A stretch of DNA of 64,000 bases, from positions 62,001-126,000 of the forward strand of contig NZ_PHQQ01000015.1 in assembly GCF_002909235.1 (NCBI RefSeq), in the 5' to 3' direction. The notes below the pieces were generated by a model. The model was not told the origin of the DNA, ran no database searches, and worked only from the letters and a program-made list of their open reading frames with translations. Positions 53,568 to 63,086 of this stretch are shown in pieces. Made by a program: the position numbers and the translations under genes. Within the stretch, counting starts at the first letter, position 1. Each line of letters starts with the position of its first letter. This DNA comes from Arenibacter catalasegens (GTDB lineage: Bacteria; Bacteroidota; Bacteroidia; Flavobacteriales; Flavobacteriaceae).

Positions 53568-53926
53568 TCCTTCTCTTTTTTAATGTCCTTGAGAATGGAT
53601 TCCAATTCCGAAAGGCTCATATCATTCTTTTTCATAAAGAAAGAGACCATACTTTTAAAAGAGCCCTGAAAATAGCCGTCCACCAATTTGTTGATGGACT
53701 GATTGCCGTAATCCGATTTCTTAATCAACGGAAAATAGAGATAGCCCCTGCCCTCCTGCTCGTGGTCGACAAATCCTTTGCTTTCCAAGATGCGAACTAT
53801 GGTCGAAACCGTATTGTACGCTGGTTTGGGCTCTGGCAATTCATCTATGATTGCGGCTACATTGCATTTCTGCAACTGCCATAATACCTGCATTACCTCT
53901 TCCTCTGCTTTGGTCAACTGTTTCAT
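53564..53926 (-). CDS. BlaI/MecI/CopY-family repressor
   Basis: 120 residues. Winged helix at 1-70 (LTKAEEEVMQVLWQLQKCNV, then KPAYNTVSTIVRILESKGFV) and a C-terminal dimer region. It overlaps the M56 gene by 4 bp (ATGA), the usual arrangement. Three dyads lie upstream of its start. Their half-sites differ from those of the other BlaI-like repressor in this window, so the two modules probably work independently. Confidence 0.93.
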   Translation of the reverse strand: MKQLTKAEEEVMQVLWQLQKCNVAAIIDELPEPKPAYNTVSTIVRILESKGFVDHEQEGRGYLYFPLIKKSDYGNQSINKLVDGYFQGSFKSMVSFFMKKNDMSLSELESILKDIKKEKE

Positions 53927-53969
53927 CTCCTGGTTTTATTGTTTTTTTTTGTGTCCTCAAGCACTATTT

Positions 53970-54037
53970 AACTAACTTCTTAGTTGAACACTATAACAAA
54001 TATAACTAAAAATTTAGTTTGAACTAAAAATTTAGTT
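53970..54037. promoter_or_regulatory. Triple dyad operator upstream of the second blaI-like gene
   Basis: Three copies of AACTAA-N4-TTAGTT: 53970-53985 (N4 CTTC), 54004-54019 and 54022-54037 (both AAAT). The nearest is 44 bp upstream of the repressor start. Spacings are 34 and 18 bp. Probable autoregulatory sites of the BlaI-like repressor. Confidence 0.78.
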
Positions 54038-54888
54038 AAAAAATGCTTTGAAGCTCTCGTACCCTTTAAGCTAGTGCGAGCGCCAAGTGCATAACGAAAT
54101 TTTTCTGATCTGAATTCTAAGTAGGCACGAGCGTGACGCTCACACTAGCAATAGGTGACAATAAAATCATGAGTTTAATAATAATAATAATAATAGGCTC
54201 CTTCCCTTGGATAAGGGAAGGTGGATTCTCGGCTAGCAGCCGAGGAGACGGAAGGGATTGGAGTCCCAAGTCCAAGTCCAAGGAAAAGCCAATCGTCCCT
54301 ATAGGATATAGTTAGGGTATAGATTCCCAAATACAATCCTAGCAAGCAGTGAAAACACACCCCTAACCCCTCTAAAGAGGGGAATTTTGGATTATTCAAT
54401 ATTGGATTAAAAGTAAGATTAGTTTTCTTTCTTTTATGAAGCGTCATCCTAAATGACCAGTGGGAGCTATGGTTACGACGCAATCTCTTATTACACAGAA
54501 TGGCCGGCGTTTCACACCCCTTCCGGCTACTCCTTTGTCGAAGCCACCTTGTCCTCACGCGGAAAACGCGGGACAGGCCTGATTAGGGGAAGGAGCATTT
54601 TTTTAGCATTACATTGTGTTAAAGTAAAACTATGAGTTTAATAATTGTAAGCTCCTTCCCTTGGATAAGGGAAGGTGAATCCTCGGCTAGCAGCCGAGGA
54701 GACGGAAGGGATTGGAGTCCCAAGTCCTGGGAAAGCACATAATTTCCTGTGGACATCTTAGGTTTGGAGCGTCCCTAAATCGGACTCAGTCCATGTGACT
54801 AGAGCCGGCCTTTCCCAATCCGTGTAACAATTCCTCCCTATCTTCGTCAAACAGAAAACGTGTTCCCAACGGAATTCAAAAGAATAGT
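54038..54888. repeat. Repeat-rich non-coding region
   Basis: No supported gene. A 77-bp element occurs twice in the same orientation, 54197-54273 and 54651-54727, with two mismatches; each copy forms two hairpins (CCTTCCCTT/AAGGGAAGG and CTCGGCT/AGCCGAG) and is preceded by ATGAGTTTAATAAT. The first copy is flanked by a (TAA)n run at 54177-54195. A 13-bp inverted repeat with one mismatch lies at 54070-54082 and 54137-54149 (GCTAGTGCGAGCG/CGCTCACACTAGC). A further hairpin is at 54550-54577 (GTCCTCACGCG/CGCGGGAC). Confidence 0.75.
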
Positions 54889-55404
54889 ATGGATATTGCC
54901 TTGTTGATTATTGGACTCATTTTAATGTTTATTGGCGTATTGGGTAGTTTTCTTCCTGTACTCCCAGGAACCCCAATAAGCTGGGTAGGCCTACTCCTAC
55001 TCTATCTCACAACGGCAATCCCGGATGATTGGGTCTTTTTGGGAATAACCTTGGCCATTGCCATAATGGTATTTGCTTTGGATTATATTATTCCTGTTTG
55101 GGGAACCAAAAAATTCGGCGGAAGTAAGTGGGGTATGATAGGTACCACCATTGGACTTTTGGTAGCCTTAATATTTCCTGTTCTAGGTTTTTTAGGCATC
55201 ATTGTTTGGCCCTTTTTAGGGGCATTAGTGGGAGAGCTCATTAACAAAGCAGATCAAAAAACGGCACTTAAGGCCGCTTTTGGATCCTTTCTCGGTTTTC
55301 TAACAGGTACTTTCCTAAAGTTTATGGTTACTATAATTTATTTAGGACTATTTATTTACAAGGCATGGGAATACAGATCAACATTGTTTCCGTTTTTCTC
55401 CTAA
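54889..55404 (+). CDS. DUF456 membrane protein
   Basis: 171 residues, almost all membrane: four to five helices with glycine-rich turns (FIGVLGSFLPVLPGTPISWV, GTKKFGGSKWGMIGTTIGL, FPVLGFLGIIVWPFLGALVGEL). The PGTP and GGSKWGMIG motifs fit DUF456. Function unknown. It is the only plus-strand gene between 41060 and 56982, so it has its own promoter in the repeat-rich region. Confidence 0.9.
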   Translation: MDIALLIIGLILMFIGVLGSFLPVLPGTPISWVGLLLLYLTTAIPDDWVFLGITLAIAIMVFALDYIIPVWGTKKFGGSKWGMIGTTIGLLVALIFPVLGFLGIIVWPFLGALVGELINKADQKTALKAAFGSFLGFLTGTFLKFMVTIIYLGLFIYKAWEYRSTLFPFFS

Positions 55405-55413
55405 AAAAAATCC

Positions 55414-55965
55414 TTATAACCATGTTACTTTCTCCTGCCATGGCCCTCTGGTAACCTCGGATATTTCTTCATCATAATAGCCCATATAGAAAAATCCCAG
55501 ACATACCTCCCCCTTATTCAACTCAAAAAAATCGTCCATATGTTTAATAAGACCTGGAGAACTCCAATAACAGCCAATTCCCATCTCTGTACAACAGAGC
55601 CACATATTCTGTACGGCCATTGCGGTCGCAGCCACTTCTTCCCATTCCGGCAAACTTTCTTGCGGATCCCGTTGCATGCATATGGCTATTACAGCCCCAG
55701 CTTTTTTAGGGTTTGATATCAGCTTTTCTACCTTAAATTGCTTTGGTTTGGGATCTGTTTCCATGTATTTTAAAGAAAGGAACAACCCCAATTTCTCTTT
55801 AGTCTCCCCTTGTAGCACCCTAAAACGCCATGGTTCTGTTTTTTTATGGGTAGGCGCAAAATTGGCGGCCTCCAAGACCTTCTCTATGGCTTCCCTTTCA
55901 ATAGGTTTGCCATTATATTGTGCCGGAAAAACTGATCGGCGCGACTTTATTACATCAAAAATCAT
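55414..55965 (-). CDS. Nitroreductase-family FMN oxidoreductase
   Basis: 183 residues. FMN-binding nitroreductase fold: IKSRRSVFPAQYN, EKVLEAANFAPTHKKTEPWR (NW/PWRF motif), AVIAICMQRD, AVQNMWLCCTEMGIGCYWSS, VCLGFFYMGYY. It would reduce nitro groups, quinones or other small acceptors with NAD(P)H. No partner gene is clear; it converges on the DUF456 gene (9-bp gap). Confidence 0.93.
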   Translation of the reverse strand: MIFDVIKSRRSVFPAQYNGKPIEREAIEKVLEAANFAPTHKKTEPWRFRVLQGETKEKLGLFLSLKYMETDPKPKQFKVEKLISNPKKAGAVIAICMQRDPQESLPEWEEVAATAMAVQNMWLCCTEMGIGCYWSSPGLIKHMDDFFELNKGEVCLGFFYMGYYDEEISEVTRGPWQEKVTWL

Positions 55966-56012
55966 ATTCTTTTAAATTATTTTATTACAAACTAAAGTTA
56001 TTAAAGGCTCCA

Positions 56013-56903
56013 CTATGACTCGTTTAACAACAAATTAGTACAATGTCTCAAAGCAGGGTTCCTATTGTCCTCCTTCCAGCAAACAGAAAGCACCGCCTTT
56101 TGAGGAATATTCTTTAATTCAATAAATTTAACCTTCATTTGAAATCCGTATTGCAAAGAAGTTGGGACTATGGCGATACCTAAATTATTCTCCACCAACT
56201 TAAAGATAGTGTGGGCATGAACCGATTTATGGGATACTTTAGGTGTAAAACCAGCGTCTTCACATATACTCATTACCGTATCAAAGTACAACGGACTATA
56301 ATCTTGGGCGAATAGGATAAAATTCTCTTCCGCCAATTGCCCTACATCCCTAAATTCCCTTGTCAGTAGAGGATATAATTCGGGCAACACCACAGAAAAT
56401 GTATCATTAAATACTGGCTGAATATTAAGCCCCTCCGGTACTCTGGACAAACGCACAAAACCCATATCCAATTTATCCTTCAATATAGCATTGACTTGCG
56501 CACTGTTGGACAATTCTTCCAAATTGGTCTTTATTCCAGGGAATTTTTCCTTAAGCTTTACCAATAAATTAGGAATTACCTCTTGCATGGCCGAGCCCAA
56601 AAAGCCTATCCTAACCTCCCCAAAATTACCATCGCGAATATGCCGTAACTGCTTTTTAGTGACTTCCAAATGATTTAGGATGAACTCAATTTCACTTTTC
56701 AGATATTCTCCTGAAGCGGTGAGGGATACTTTCTTTTTACTCCGAACAAAAAGTTTTACGTCCAAAATCTCCTCCATTTGCTTAATCTGTCTACTTAAAC
56801 CAGGTTGAGAAATGCATAGCTTTTCCGCAGCCTTTCTGTAATGCAATTCTTCAGCAACCGCTAAGAAATAATGGAAATGTCGAAGCTCTATTTGATAACC
56901 CAT
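56013..56903 (-). CDS. LysR-family transcriptional regulator, probably of the hut genes
   Basis: 296 residues. N-terminal winged HTH (about 5-65: FHYFLAVAEELHYRKAAEKL, then CISQPGLSRQIKQMEEILDV) and a LysR effector-binding domain (about 90-290: GEVRIGFLGSAMQEVIPNLL). It is divergent from hutH with only 78 bp between the starts, the standard LysR arrangement for controlling the neighbouring operon. The effector may be urocanate or histidine, which is inference. Other bacteria control hut through HutC, so LysR control would be a variant. Confidence 0.9.
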   Translation of the reverse strand: MGYQIELRHFHYFLAVAEELHYRKAAEKLCISQPGLSRQIKQMEEILDVKLFVRSKKKVSLTASGEYLKSEIEFILNHLEVTKKQLRHIRDGNFGEVRIGFLGSAMQEVIPNLLVKLKEKFPGIKTNLEELSNSAQVNAILKDKLDMGFVRLSRVPEGLNIQPVFNDTFSVVLPELYPLLTREFRDVGQLAEENFILFAQDYSPLYFDTVMSICEDAGFTPKVSHKSVHAHTIFKLVENNLGIAIVPTSLQYGFQMKVKFIELKNIPQKAVLSVCWKEDNRNPALRHCTNLLLNES

Positions 56904-56981
56904 GGTTATTAAGTATATATATTAATGGTATTGGCGATTATCAAACTTAATCAATAAATTTATATTGAAAAAAATTATCTC

Positions 56982-58562
56982 ATGGCTACTTCAAAAAAAA
57001 TATTTTTTTTCGGGGAAGATCAACTAACGGCAAGCCTTGCCTTGGACATTGCCCAGGGAGCGATTAAAGGTCGTATATCCCAAACAGCAAGAAAAAAAAT
57101 TATAGCCAGTTATAACGCAGTGGCCCATATAGTGGACAAAGGGCAACCCGTCTACGGAATCAACACCGGTTTTGGCCCCTTATGTACTGTAAAAATCTCC
57201 AAAGCGGAGACCAAAATTCTTCAGACCAACATCCTTCAAAGTCACAGTGTAGGTGTTGGCGCCCCTATAGAAACCGAAATTGCCAAATTAATGCTCATTT
57301 TAAAGATCCATTCCCTAGCCAAAGGTTATTCTGGCATTGCGGAAACTACCTTGGACCGAATATTATGGCATATAGATAATGACGCCATCCCTGTGGTGCC
57401 ATCCCAAGGTTCGGTAGGTGCATCTGGCGACCTTGCCCCCTTATCCCATTTATTTTTACCACTTATCGGATTGGGGAAGGTATCCTATAATGAAAAGATT
57501 CTCACTACAGCACAACTCTTTGTAGAATTGGATCTTGAGCCTCTAGAATTGGGTCCCAAAGAAGGTCTGGCTCTAATAAACGGTACCCAATTTATTGCTG
57601 CCCATGCCATAAAAGTTGTGGACAAAATGCAAGCCTGCCTTAGTCATGCCGATATTATCGGGGCCATGATGATTGAAGGGCTTCAGGGAAGTGTAAAACC
57701 CTTTTTTAAGGAACTGCATGAACTACGTCCATTTAAGGGCAATAGTCACGTCGCCGCAAGAATCCGATTCTTATTGGAAGACTCAGAAATAATGCAAGAC
57801 CATATAGATTGCGAACGGGTTCAGGACCCCTATTCGCTCCGCTGCATACCCCAAGTACACGGTGCATCAAGAAATGCCTGGCTACATTTAAAAGAATTGT
57901 TGGAGATAGAATTAAATTCTGTGACGGACAACCCTATAATTATAAATGAGGAATTAACGATTAGTGGCGGGAATTTTCACGGACAGCCTTTGGCCATGGC
58001 CTTGGATTACGCCTGCCTGGCCGCCTCTGAGTTGGGAAATATCTCGGACCGCCGCATTTATTTAGCATTGGAGGGCAACAGTCCCGGAGTCCCCAAGTTA
58101 TTGATGAAAGATACCGGAATCAATTCCGGTTATATGATACTACAATACACCACCGCTGCTTTGGCCAGTGAAAACAAGGGATTGTGCTTCCCTGCAAGTG
58201 CCGATAGCATCCCCACTTCATTGGGACAGGAAGACCATGTAAGCATGGGATCTATCAGTGGGAGAAAAGCCCTGCAAGTATTGGAAAACGTCGAAAAAAT
58301 CTTGGCCATAGAACTCCTTACGGCAGCACAGGCTTTTGAATTTAGAAAACCCATGAAATCAGGAGTACTATTGGACGAAGTACATAAGGAAATTCGCAAA
58401 AAAGTGGCTTTTGCCCAAAGAGACCGGGTATTTTCCGAGGATATTGAAAAAGGAATTGATATGATCAAAGACCGCACCATTATAAGCACTGTTGAAAAAA
58501 CCATGAAACGGAACAAACTAAAAATGAACAGTCCGTACGAAACGGAATTTGAAAAATATTAG
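56982..58562 (+). CDS. hutH: Histidine ammonia-lyase
   Basis: 526 residues. The MIO cofactor triad Ala-Ser-Gly is at 147-149 (GSVGASGDLAPLSH). Other conserved blocks: YGINTGFGPLC (about 49-59), a catalytic Tyr, GLALINGTQ, NSVTDNPII, GNFHGQPLAMALD, and CFPASADSIPTSLGQEDHVS. It removes ammonia from histidine to give urocanate, the first step of histidine use. It heads hutH-hutI-hutU; the gap to hutI is 46 bp. Confidence 0.96.
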   Translation: MATSKKIFFFGEDQLTASLALDIAQGAIKGRISQTARKKIIASYNAVAHIVDKGQPVYGINTGFGPLCTVKISKAETKILQTNILQSHSVGVGAPIETEIAKLMLILKIHSLAKGYSGIAETTLDRILWHIDNDAIPVVPSQGSVGASGDLAPLSHLFLPLIGLGKVSYNEKILTTAQLFVELDLEPLELGPKEGLALINGTQFIAAHAIKVVDKMQACLSHADIIGAMMIEGLQGSVKPFFKELHELRPFKGNSHVAARIRFLLEDSEIMQDHIDCERVQDPYSLRCIPQVHGASRNAWLHLKELLEIELNSVTDNPIIINEELTISGGNFHGQPLAMALDYACLAASELGNISDRRIYLALEGNSPGVPKLLMKDTGINSGYMILQYTTAALASENKGLCFPASADSIPTSLGQEDHVSMGSISGRKALQVLENVEKILAIELLTAAQAFEFRKPMKSGVLLDEVHKEIRKKVAFAQRDRVFSEDIEKGIDMIKDRTIISTVEKTMKRNKLKMNSPYETEFEKY

Positions 58563-58608
58563 GTTGTAAAAAATGGCACACGGACATTGACCTCAATCAT
58601 TAGAAAGA

Positions 58609-59856
58609 ATGAAAAAATATACACTTATAGGTCCCTTTAAGCAAATCTTGACGATGGCCGGATTGCCCCTTAAAGGAGCCTTGTCAGACCAGCAATTAAC
58701 TATTATTGAAAATGGTGGCATTATAATGGTCGATGAAAAAATATATTCCGTGGGACCCTATGCGCAAATATCAGAAGAAGCGAACAACCTAAATGTTGAG
58801 AATTTGCTGATCCTTTCCGATATGGTATGTTTACCGGGGTTTATTGATGCCCACACCCACATTTGCTTTGGAGGCAGCCGGGCCAATGACTATGCCCTTC
58901 GCAATTCGGGAAAGACATATCTCGAAATTGCCAAGGCCGGAGGCGGCATCTGGGACACGGTTACCCAAACCAGAAAAGCCAGCACACTTGAACTTGTTAA
59001 CGCAATTAAGGAAAGAGCAGAAAGACATATGAACAATGGGGTGACTACCATCGAAGTTAAGAGTGGTTATGGACTTTCGGTGCAAGAGGAGTTAAAAATG
59101 CTCAGGGCCATGGCAATGGCCAATGAAGAATGCCAGGCTGACCTTATTACCACCTGCTTGGCCGCCCATATGTTTCCAAAAGATTATCAAGGCACTGTAG
59201 ATGATTATTTATTAGAAATAAGTACAGTCCTGTTTCCTATTTTAAAAAAAGAAAAGTTGACCCATAGGATCGATGCCTTTTTAGAGGAAGGCGCCTTTTC
59301 CCCGTCCTCAATAGCCCCCTATTTTGACAAGGCTAAAGAAATGGGATTTGATATTACCGTACATGCTGATCAATTTTCTACTGGAGGCAGTGCAGTTGCT
59401 GTAAAATATGATGCCATAAGTGCCGATCATTTGGAAGCAAGCAGGGAAGGAGAAATTCAAATGTTGGCCAAAAGCAATACTGTGGCCACTGCCCTGCCCG
59501 GTGCTTCCATTGGGTTAGGATGCAATTATGCCCCGGCCCGAAAACTTTTGGACGCAGGAGCTTCAGTGGCAATTGCCAGTGATTGGAACCCTGGGTCTGC
59601 CCCAATGGGAAATTTATTAATCCAAGCTGCTATTCTGGGCACCTTTGAAAAACTGACCAATGCAGAAGTCTTGGCCGGTATTACCTATAGGGCCGCCGCA
59701 GCCCTGAACTTAAAGGATCGTGGTATAATTGAAACCGGACTTATGGCCGACCTAATTGCATTTCCTACCTGCAATTATAAAGAAATACTGTACCATCAAG
59801 GTATGCTGCTACCTTCCTTGGTTTGGAAAAAAGGAAGACTGGCAGTAGATGTTTAA
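58609..59856 (+). CDS. hutI: Imidazolonepropionase
   Basis: 415 residues, amidohydrolase fold. Metal ligands in GFIDAHTHICFGGSRA (about 82-86), EVKSGYGLS, a later HADQFS, and Asp in IASDWNPGSAP (about 325). It hydrolyses 4-imidazolone-5-propanoate to N-formimino-glutamate. It lies between hutH and hutU, with an 11-bp gap to hutU, so the three are one transcript. Length matches the family. Confidence 0.95.
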   Translation: MKKYTLIGPFKQILTMAGLPLKGALSDQQLTIIENGGIIMVDEKIYSVGPYAQISEEANNLNVENLLILSDMVCLPGFIDAHTHICFGGSRANDYALRNSGKTYLEIAKAGGGIWDTVTQTRKASTLELVNAIKERAERHMNNGVTTIEVKSGYGLSVQEELKMLRAMAMANEECQADLITTCLAAHMFPKDYQGTVDDYLLEISTVLFPILKKEKLTHRIDAFLEEGAFSPSSIAPYFDKAKEMGFDITVHADQFSTGGSAVAVKYDAISADHLEASREGEIQMLAKSNTVATALPGASIGLGCNYAPARKLLDAGASVAIASDWNPGSAPMGNLLIQAAILGTFEKLTNAEVLAGITYRAAAALNLKDRGIIETGLMADLIAFPTCNYKEILYHQGMLLPSLVWKKGRLAVDV

Positions 59857-59867
59857 AACCTTAAAAA

Positions 59868-61892
59868 ATGACTGGAACGACGACGAAAGAGAATTTTAAA
59901 ATTCAGATTTTACAAGGTATTCCAAAAGAATTACCAGTAAAAAAAACCTATCCAGAGAATACAAATAGGGCCCCCAAGCGCAGGGATATCCTGTCCTTGG
60001 AAGAGAAAAAACTAGCCATCAGGAATGCGCTGCGATATTTCCCTACAGATTGGCATGAGACATTGAGCAAGGAATTTTCCGAAGAATTGAATACGCTGGG
60101 CAGAATATATATGTACCGCTTTAAACCAAATTACCCACTGCACGCGCGACCCATAGACGCATATCCGGCAAATACCGCACAGGCCGCCAGTATTATGATA
60201 ATGATACAAAACAATTTAGATCCCATGGTAGCACAGCATCCCGAAGAACTCATAACCTATGGTGGTAATGGCGCTGTTTTTCAAAACTGGGCACAGTATA
60301 TAATTACCATGCAGTATTTGGCCATTATGACCGCGGAACAAACCCTGCACATTTATTCCGGGCATCCCATGGGACTATTTCCCTCGTCCAAAGATGCACC
60401 AAGAGTGGTGGTCACCAACGGGATGATGGTTCCCAACTATTCCAAGCAGGACGATTGGGAAAAATATAATGCCCTAGGAGTTACCCAATACGGGCAAATG
60501 ACTGCTGGCTCCTATATGTACATTGGCCCGCAGGGAATAGTACATGGCACAACCATAACCATACTGAATGCCTTTAGAAAAATTCTAAAAAGTGAAGAAT
60601 GCGCTAAAGGCAAAATATTCCTCACCTCAGGGTTGGGCGGTATGAGCGGAGCCCAACCCAAGGCTGGAAATATTGCTGGTTGTATTACGATTTGCGTAGA
60701 GGTAAATAAAGCTGCCGCAGAAAAAAGATACCAACAAGGTTGGGTAAACGAACTTCTGGAAGATCTGGATCAATTAACAAAAAGAGCCAAGCAGGCCAAG
60801 GAGCGGAATGAAACTGTTTCACTGGCCTTTATCGGCAACATCATTGAGGTCTGGGAAAAATTTGATCAGGAAAATATATTTATCCACCTTGGATCGGACC
60901 AGACTTCCCTACATAACCCCTGGTCCGGAGGCTATTATCCTGCTGGGCTAACTTTTGAAGAATCTAACCATCTTATGAGGACCAAACCTGCAGAATTTAA
61001 ACAAAAGGTACAAGCCTCATTGCGGAGACAGGTATCGGCAATTAACAGACATACGGCCAAGGGCACTTATTTTTTTGACTATGGCAATGCTTTTCTATTA
61101 GAGGCATCTCGAGCGGGTGCAGATATTATGACAGGTAATGGCAAGGATTTTAGATACCCTTCCTACGTCCAGGACATCCTAGGCCCAATGTGTTTCGACT
61201 ATGGATTTGGACCCTTTAGATGGGTGTGTACTTCCGGAGACCCGAGCGACTTACAAAAGTCAGATGACATTGCATTAGGTATCATGGAAGAAATGTTGGT
61301 TACCGCTCCCTCCGAGATTCGGCAGCAAATGCAAGACAACATAAAGTGGATAAAGGAAGCGGAATCCAATAATTTGGTGGTTGGTTCACAGGCCCGCATA
61401 TTATACGCCGATGCCGAAGGGAGGACTAAAATTGCAGAGGCCTTCAACGAAGCCATTAAATCGGGCGAAATAACCGCACCTATTGTTTTGGGGAGAGACC
61501 ACCATGATGTGGGAGGTACAGATTCCCCTTTTAGGGAAACTAGTAATATTTACGACGGCAGTAGGTTTACGGCGGATATGGCAATCCAAAATGTTATTGG
61601 CGATAGTTTTAGGGGTGCCACTTGGGTATCCATTCACAACGGTGGTGGTGTAGGTTGGGGCGAAGTCATCAATGGAGGTTTTGGATTGGTTCTGGACGGT
61701 ACCAACGATGCTTCCCGCCGGTTAAAAAGCCTACTTTTTTACGATGTAAACAATGGTATATCCAGACGAAGTTGGGCCAGAAACAAGGAAGCCATGTATG
61801 CCATAAGACGGGAAATGGCACGTACACCGCAATTAAAGGTTACCTTGCCCAATATAGTGGAAGATGACTTGTTGGAAAATCTTTTTAAATAA
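59868..61892 (+). CDS. hutU: Urocanate hydratase
   Basis: 674 residues, the longer version common in Bacteroidota (about 115 residues longer than the enterobacterial one). NAD-binding blocks: ITYGGNGAVFQNWAQY, LYIYSGHPMG-like HIYSGHPMGLFP, LTSGLGGMSGAQPKA, QTSLHNPWSGGYYP, and HNGGGVGWGEVINGG near the C-terminus. It converts urocanate to imidazolonepropionate, the second pathway step. The pathway then needs a formiminoglutamase (hutG), which is not in this window, although the DNA directly downstream is non-coding for 240 bp. Confidence 0.95.
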   Translation: MTGTTTKENFKIQILQGIPKELPVKKTYPENTNRAPKRRDILSLEEKKLAIRNALRYFPTDWHETLSKEFSEELNTLGRIYMYRFKPNYPLHARPIDAYPANTAQAASIMIMIQNNLDPMVAQHPEELITYGGNGAVFQNWAQYIITMQYLAIMTAEQTLHIYSGHPMGLFPSSKDAPRVVVTNGMMVPNYSKQDDWEKYNALGVTQYGQMTAGSYMYIGPQGIVHGTTITILNAFRKILKSEECAKGKIFLTSGLGGMSGAQPKAGNIAGCITICVEVNKAAAEKRYQQGWVNELLEDLDQLTKRAKQAKERNETVSLAFIGNIIEVWEKFDQENIFIHLGSDQTSLHNPWSGGYYPAGLTFEESNHLMRTKPAEFKQKVQASLRRQVSAINRHTAKGTYFFDYGNAFLLEASRAGADIMTGNGKDFRYPSYVQDILGPMCFDYGFGPFRWVCTSGDPSDLQKSDDIALGIMEEMLVTAPSEIRQQMQDNIKWIKEAESNNLVVGSQARILYADAEGRTKIAEAFNEAIKSGEITAPIVLGRDHHDVGGTDSPFRETSNIYDGSRFTADMAIQNVIGDSFRGATWVSIHNGGGVGWGEVINGGFGLVLDGTNDASRRLKSLLFYDVNNGISRRSWARNKEAMYAIRREMARTPQLKVTLPNIVEDDLLENLFK

Positions 61893-62132
61893 TCATTTAC
61901 CATATATGCCATTTGACCATGTCTTCATATTAATTATCACGACTATATTACCGAGAAAATCAATCCAGTTACAGAGCTTGAAGTAATAATCTTTTCAAAA
62001 TTTTATAAATTACTTGGAAACATCTATTTTTATGCACCAAACAGTTCTAACATCTTAGTTCTGTCTGGATAAATTAAAGATTGTTTCCCCTTTTGTTGGA
62101 ATAAATATTGAGTAAATAACATAATTAAAATA

Positions 62133-62987
62133 ATGATTCCTTGTCCTATTTGTAACAGTCCCAAAACCAAATTACAATACCAACTTAAGTTTAATGTGCA
62201 TCAATGTTCAAATTGCGGTTTTCAATTTTGCCCCGACGCTACTTTCAATAAAACTTTAATTTCCGATTTAAATGAAGAAACTAGGGAAAAAGCACTTATA
62301 AATTTACGGAAGGAAAATTTTCAGCATATCATTGACACTATCAAAAAACATAGTAAAAATAAGTCACTCGGTCTGGAAGTAGGTCCTGGTTATGGGTGGT
62401 TTTTGGAGGTTTGTAAAGACCATAATATTAGTTGTGAAGGTATTGAACCAGAAACTCGCTTTAATGACCACTACAAAAGGGAAGGTCTGCAAGTGGAGAA
62501 TGGTTTTTTTCCCCAAGATCTTTCTAAACCGCTATTATACGACTTCATTGCCTATAATGATGTTATGGAGCATTTACCAGATTTAAGCGGAATAATGAAA
62601 GCTAACTACAATTTGCTCAATTCCGACGGCCTGCTGATTATTAATTTACCTCAACAAGACGGAATAATTTATTTCATTTCCAAAATAGCCTATCGATTTG
62701 GTGTAAAATCCATATTGGACAGAATGTGGCAATTTAATTTTCACAGCCCACACTTAAGCTATTTTACTAAACGCACCTTGTTGACGCTGGCCAAGGACAA
62801 CAATTTTGAACCCGTAGAGTCCTTTCCATTGAAAACTATCAATTTATCAGAAATATCCGATAGAATAGAACAGGATAACCAACAAGGATACTTAATGAGA
62901 TTGGCAACTAAAATTGGGGTGTTTTTACTTTTTCCGTTCCTACAAATATTCCCTGATACCCGTTGTTTTGTTTTTAGAAAAGTATAG
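62133..62987 (+). CDS. Zinc-ribbon class I SAM methyltransferase
   Basis: 284 residues. N-terminal CPIC-x21-CSNC zinc ribbon (residues 4-29), then a Rossmann SAM-binding core: GLEVGPGYGWFLEVC (motif I, about 75-90), EGIEPE, and DFIAYNDVMEHLPD (motif II/post I, HLPD), with LLIINLPQQDG at the next strand. The C-terminus has a hydrophobic stretch (about 255-275). Methyltransferases with this zinc ribbon usually act on sugars or small molecules in surface-polysaccharide pathways. The next gene is a membrane glycosyltransferase, which fits that idea. Confidence 0.88.
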   Translation: MIPCPICNSPKTKLQYQLKFNVHQCSNCGFQFCPDATFNKTLISDLNEETREKALINLRKENFQHIIDTIKKHSKNKSLGLEVGPGYGWFLEVCKDHNISCEGIEPETRFNDHYKREGLQVENGFFPQDLSKPLLYDFIAYNDVMEHLPDLSGIMKANYNLLNSDGLLIINLPQQDGIIYFISKIAYRFGVKSILDRMWQFNFHSPHLSYFTKRTLLTLAKDNNFEPVESFPLKTINLSEISDRIEQDNQQGYLMRLATKIGVFLLFPFLQIFPDTRCFVFRKV

Positions 62988-63086
62988 CATATATAATTAA
63001 GCCACGACAATAGAATTATTTTGAATAGATTCGTGGTTGACATGGATTATAATAAAATATAAAAATGTGGCTTGGATGTCTGTAAC

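Noticed and set aside
54175-54558. 127-codon minus-strand frame over the hairpin repeats
   Set aside because: It is made of repeat sequence and a (TAA)n run; not a gene.
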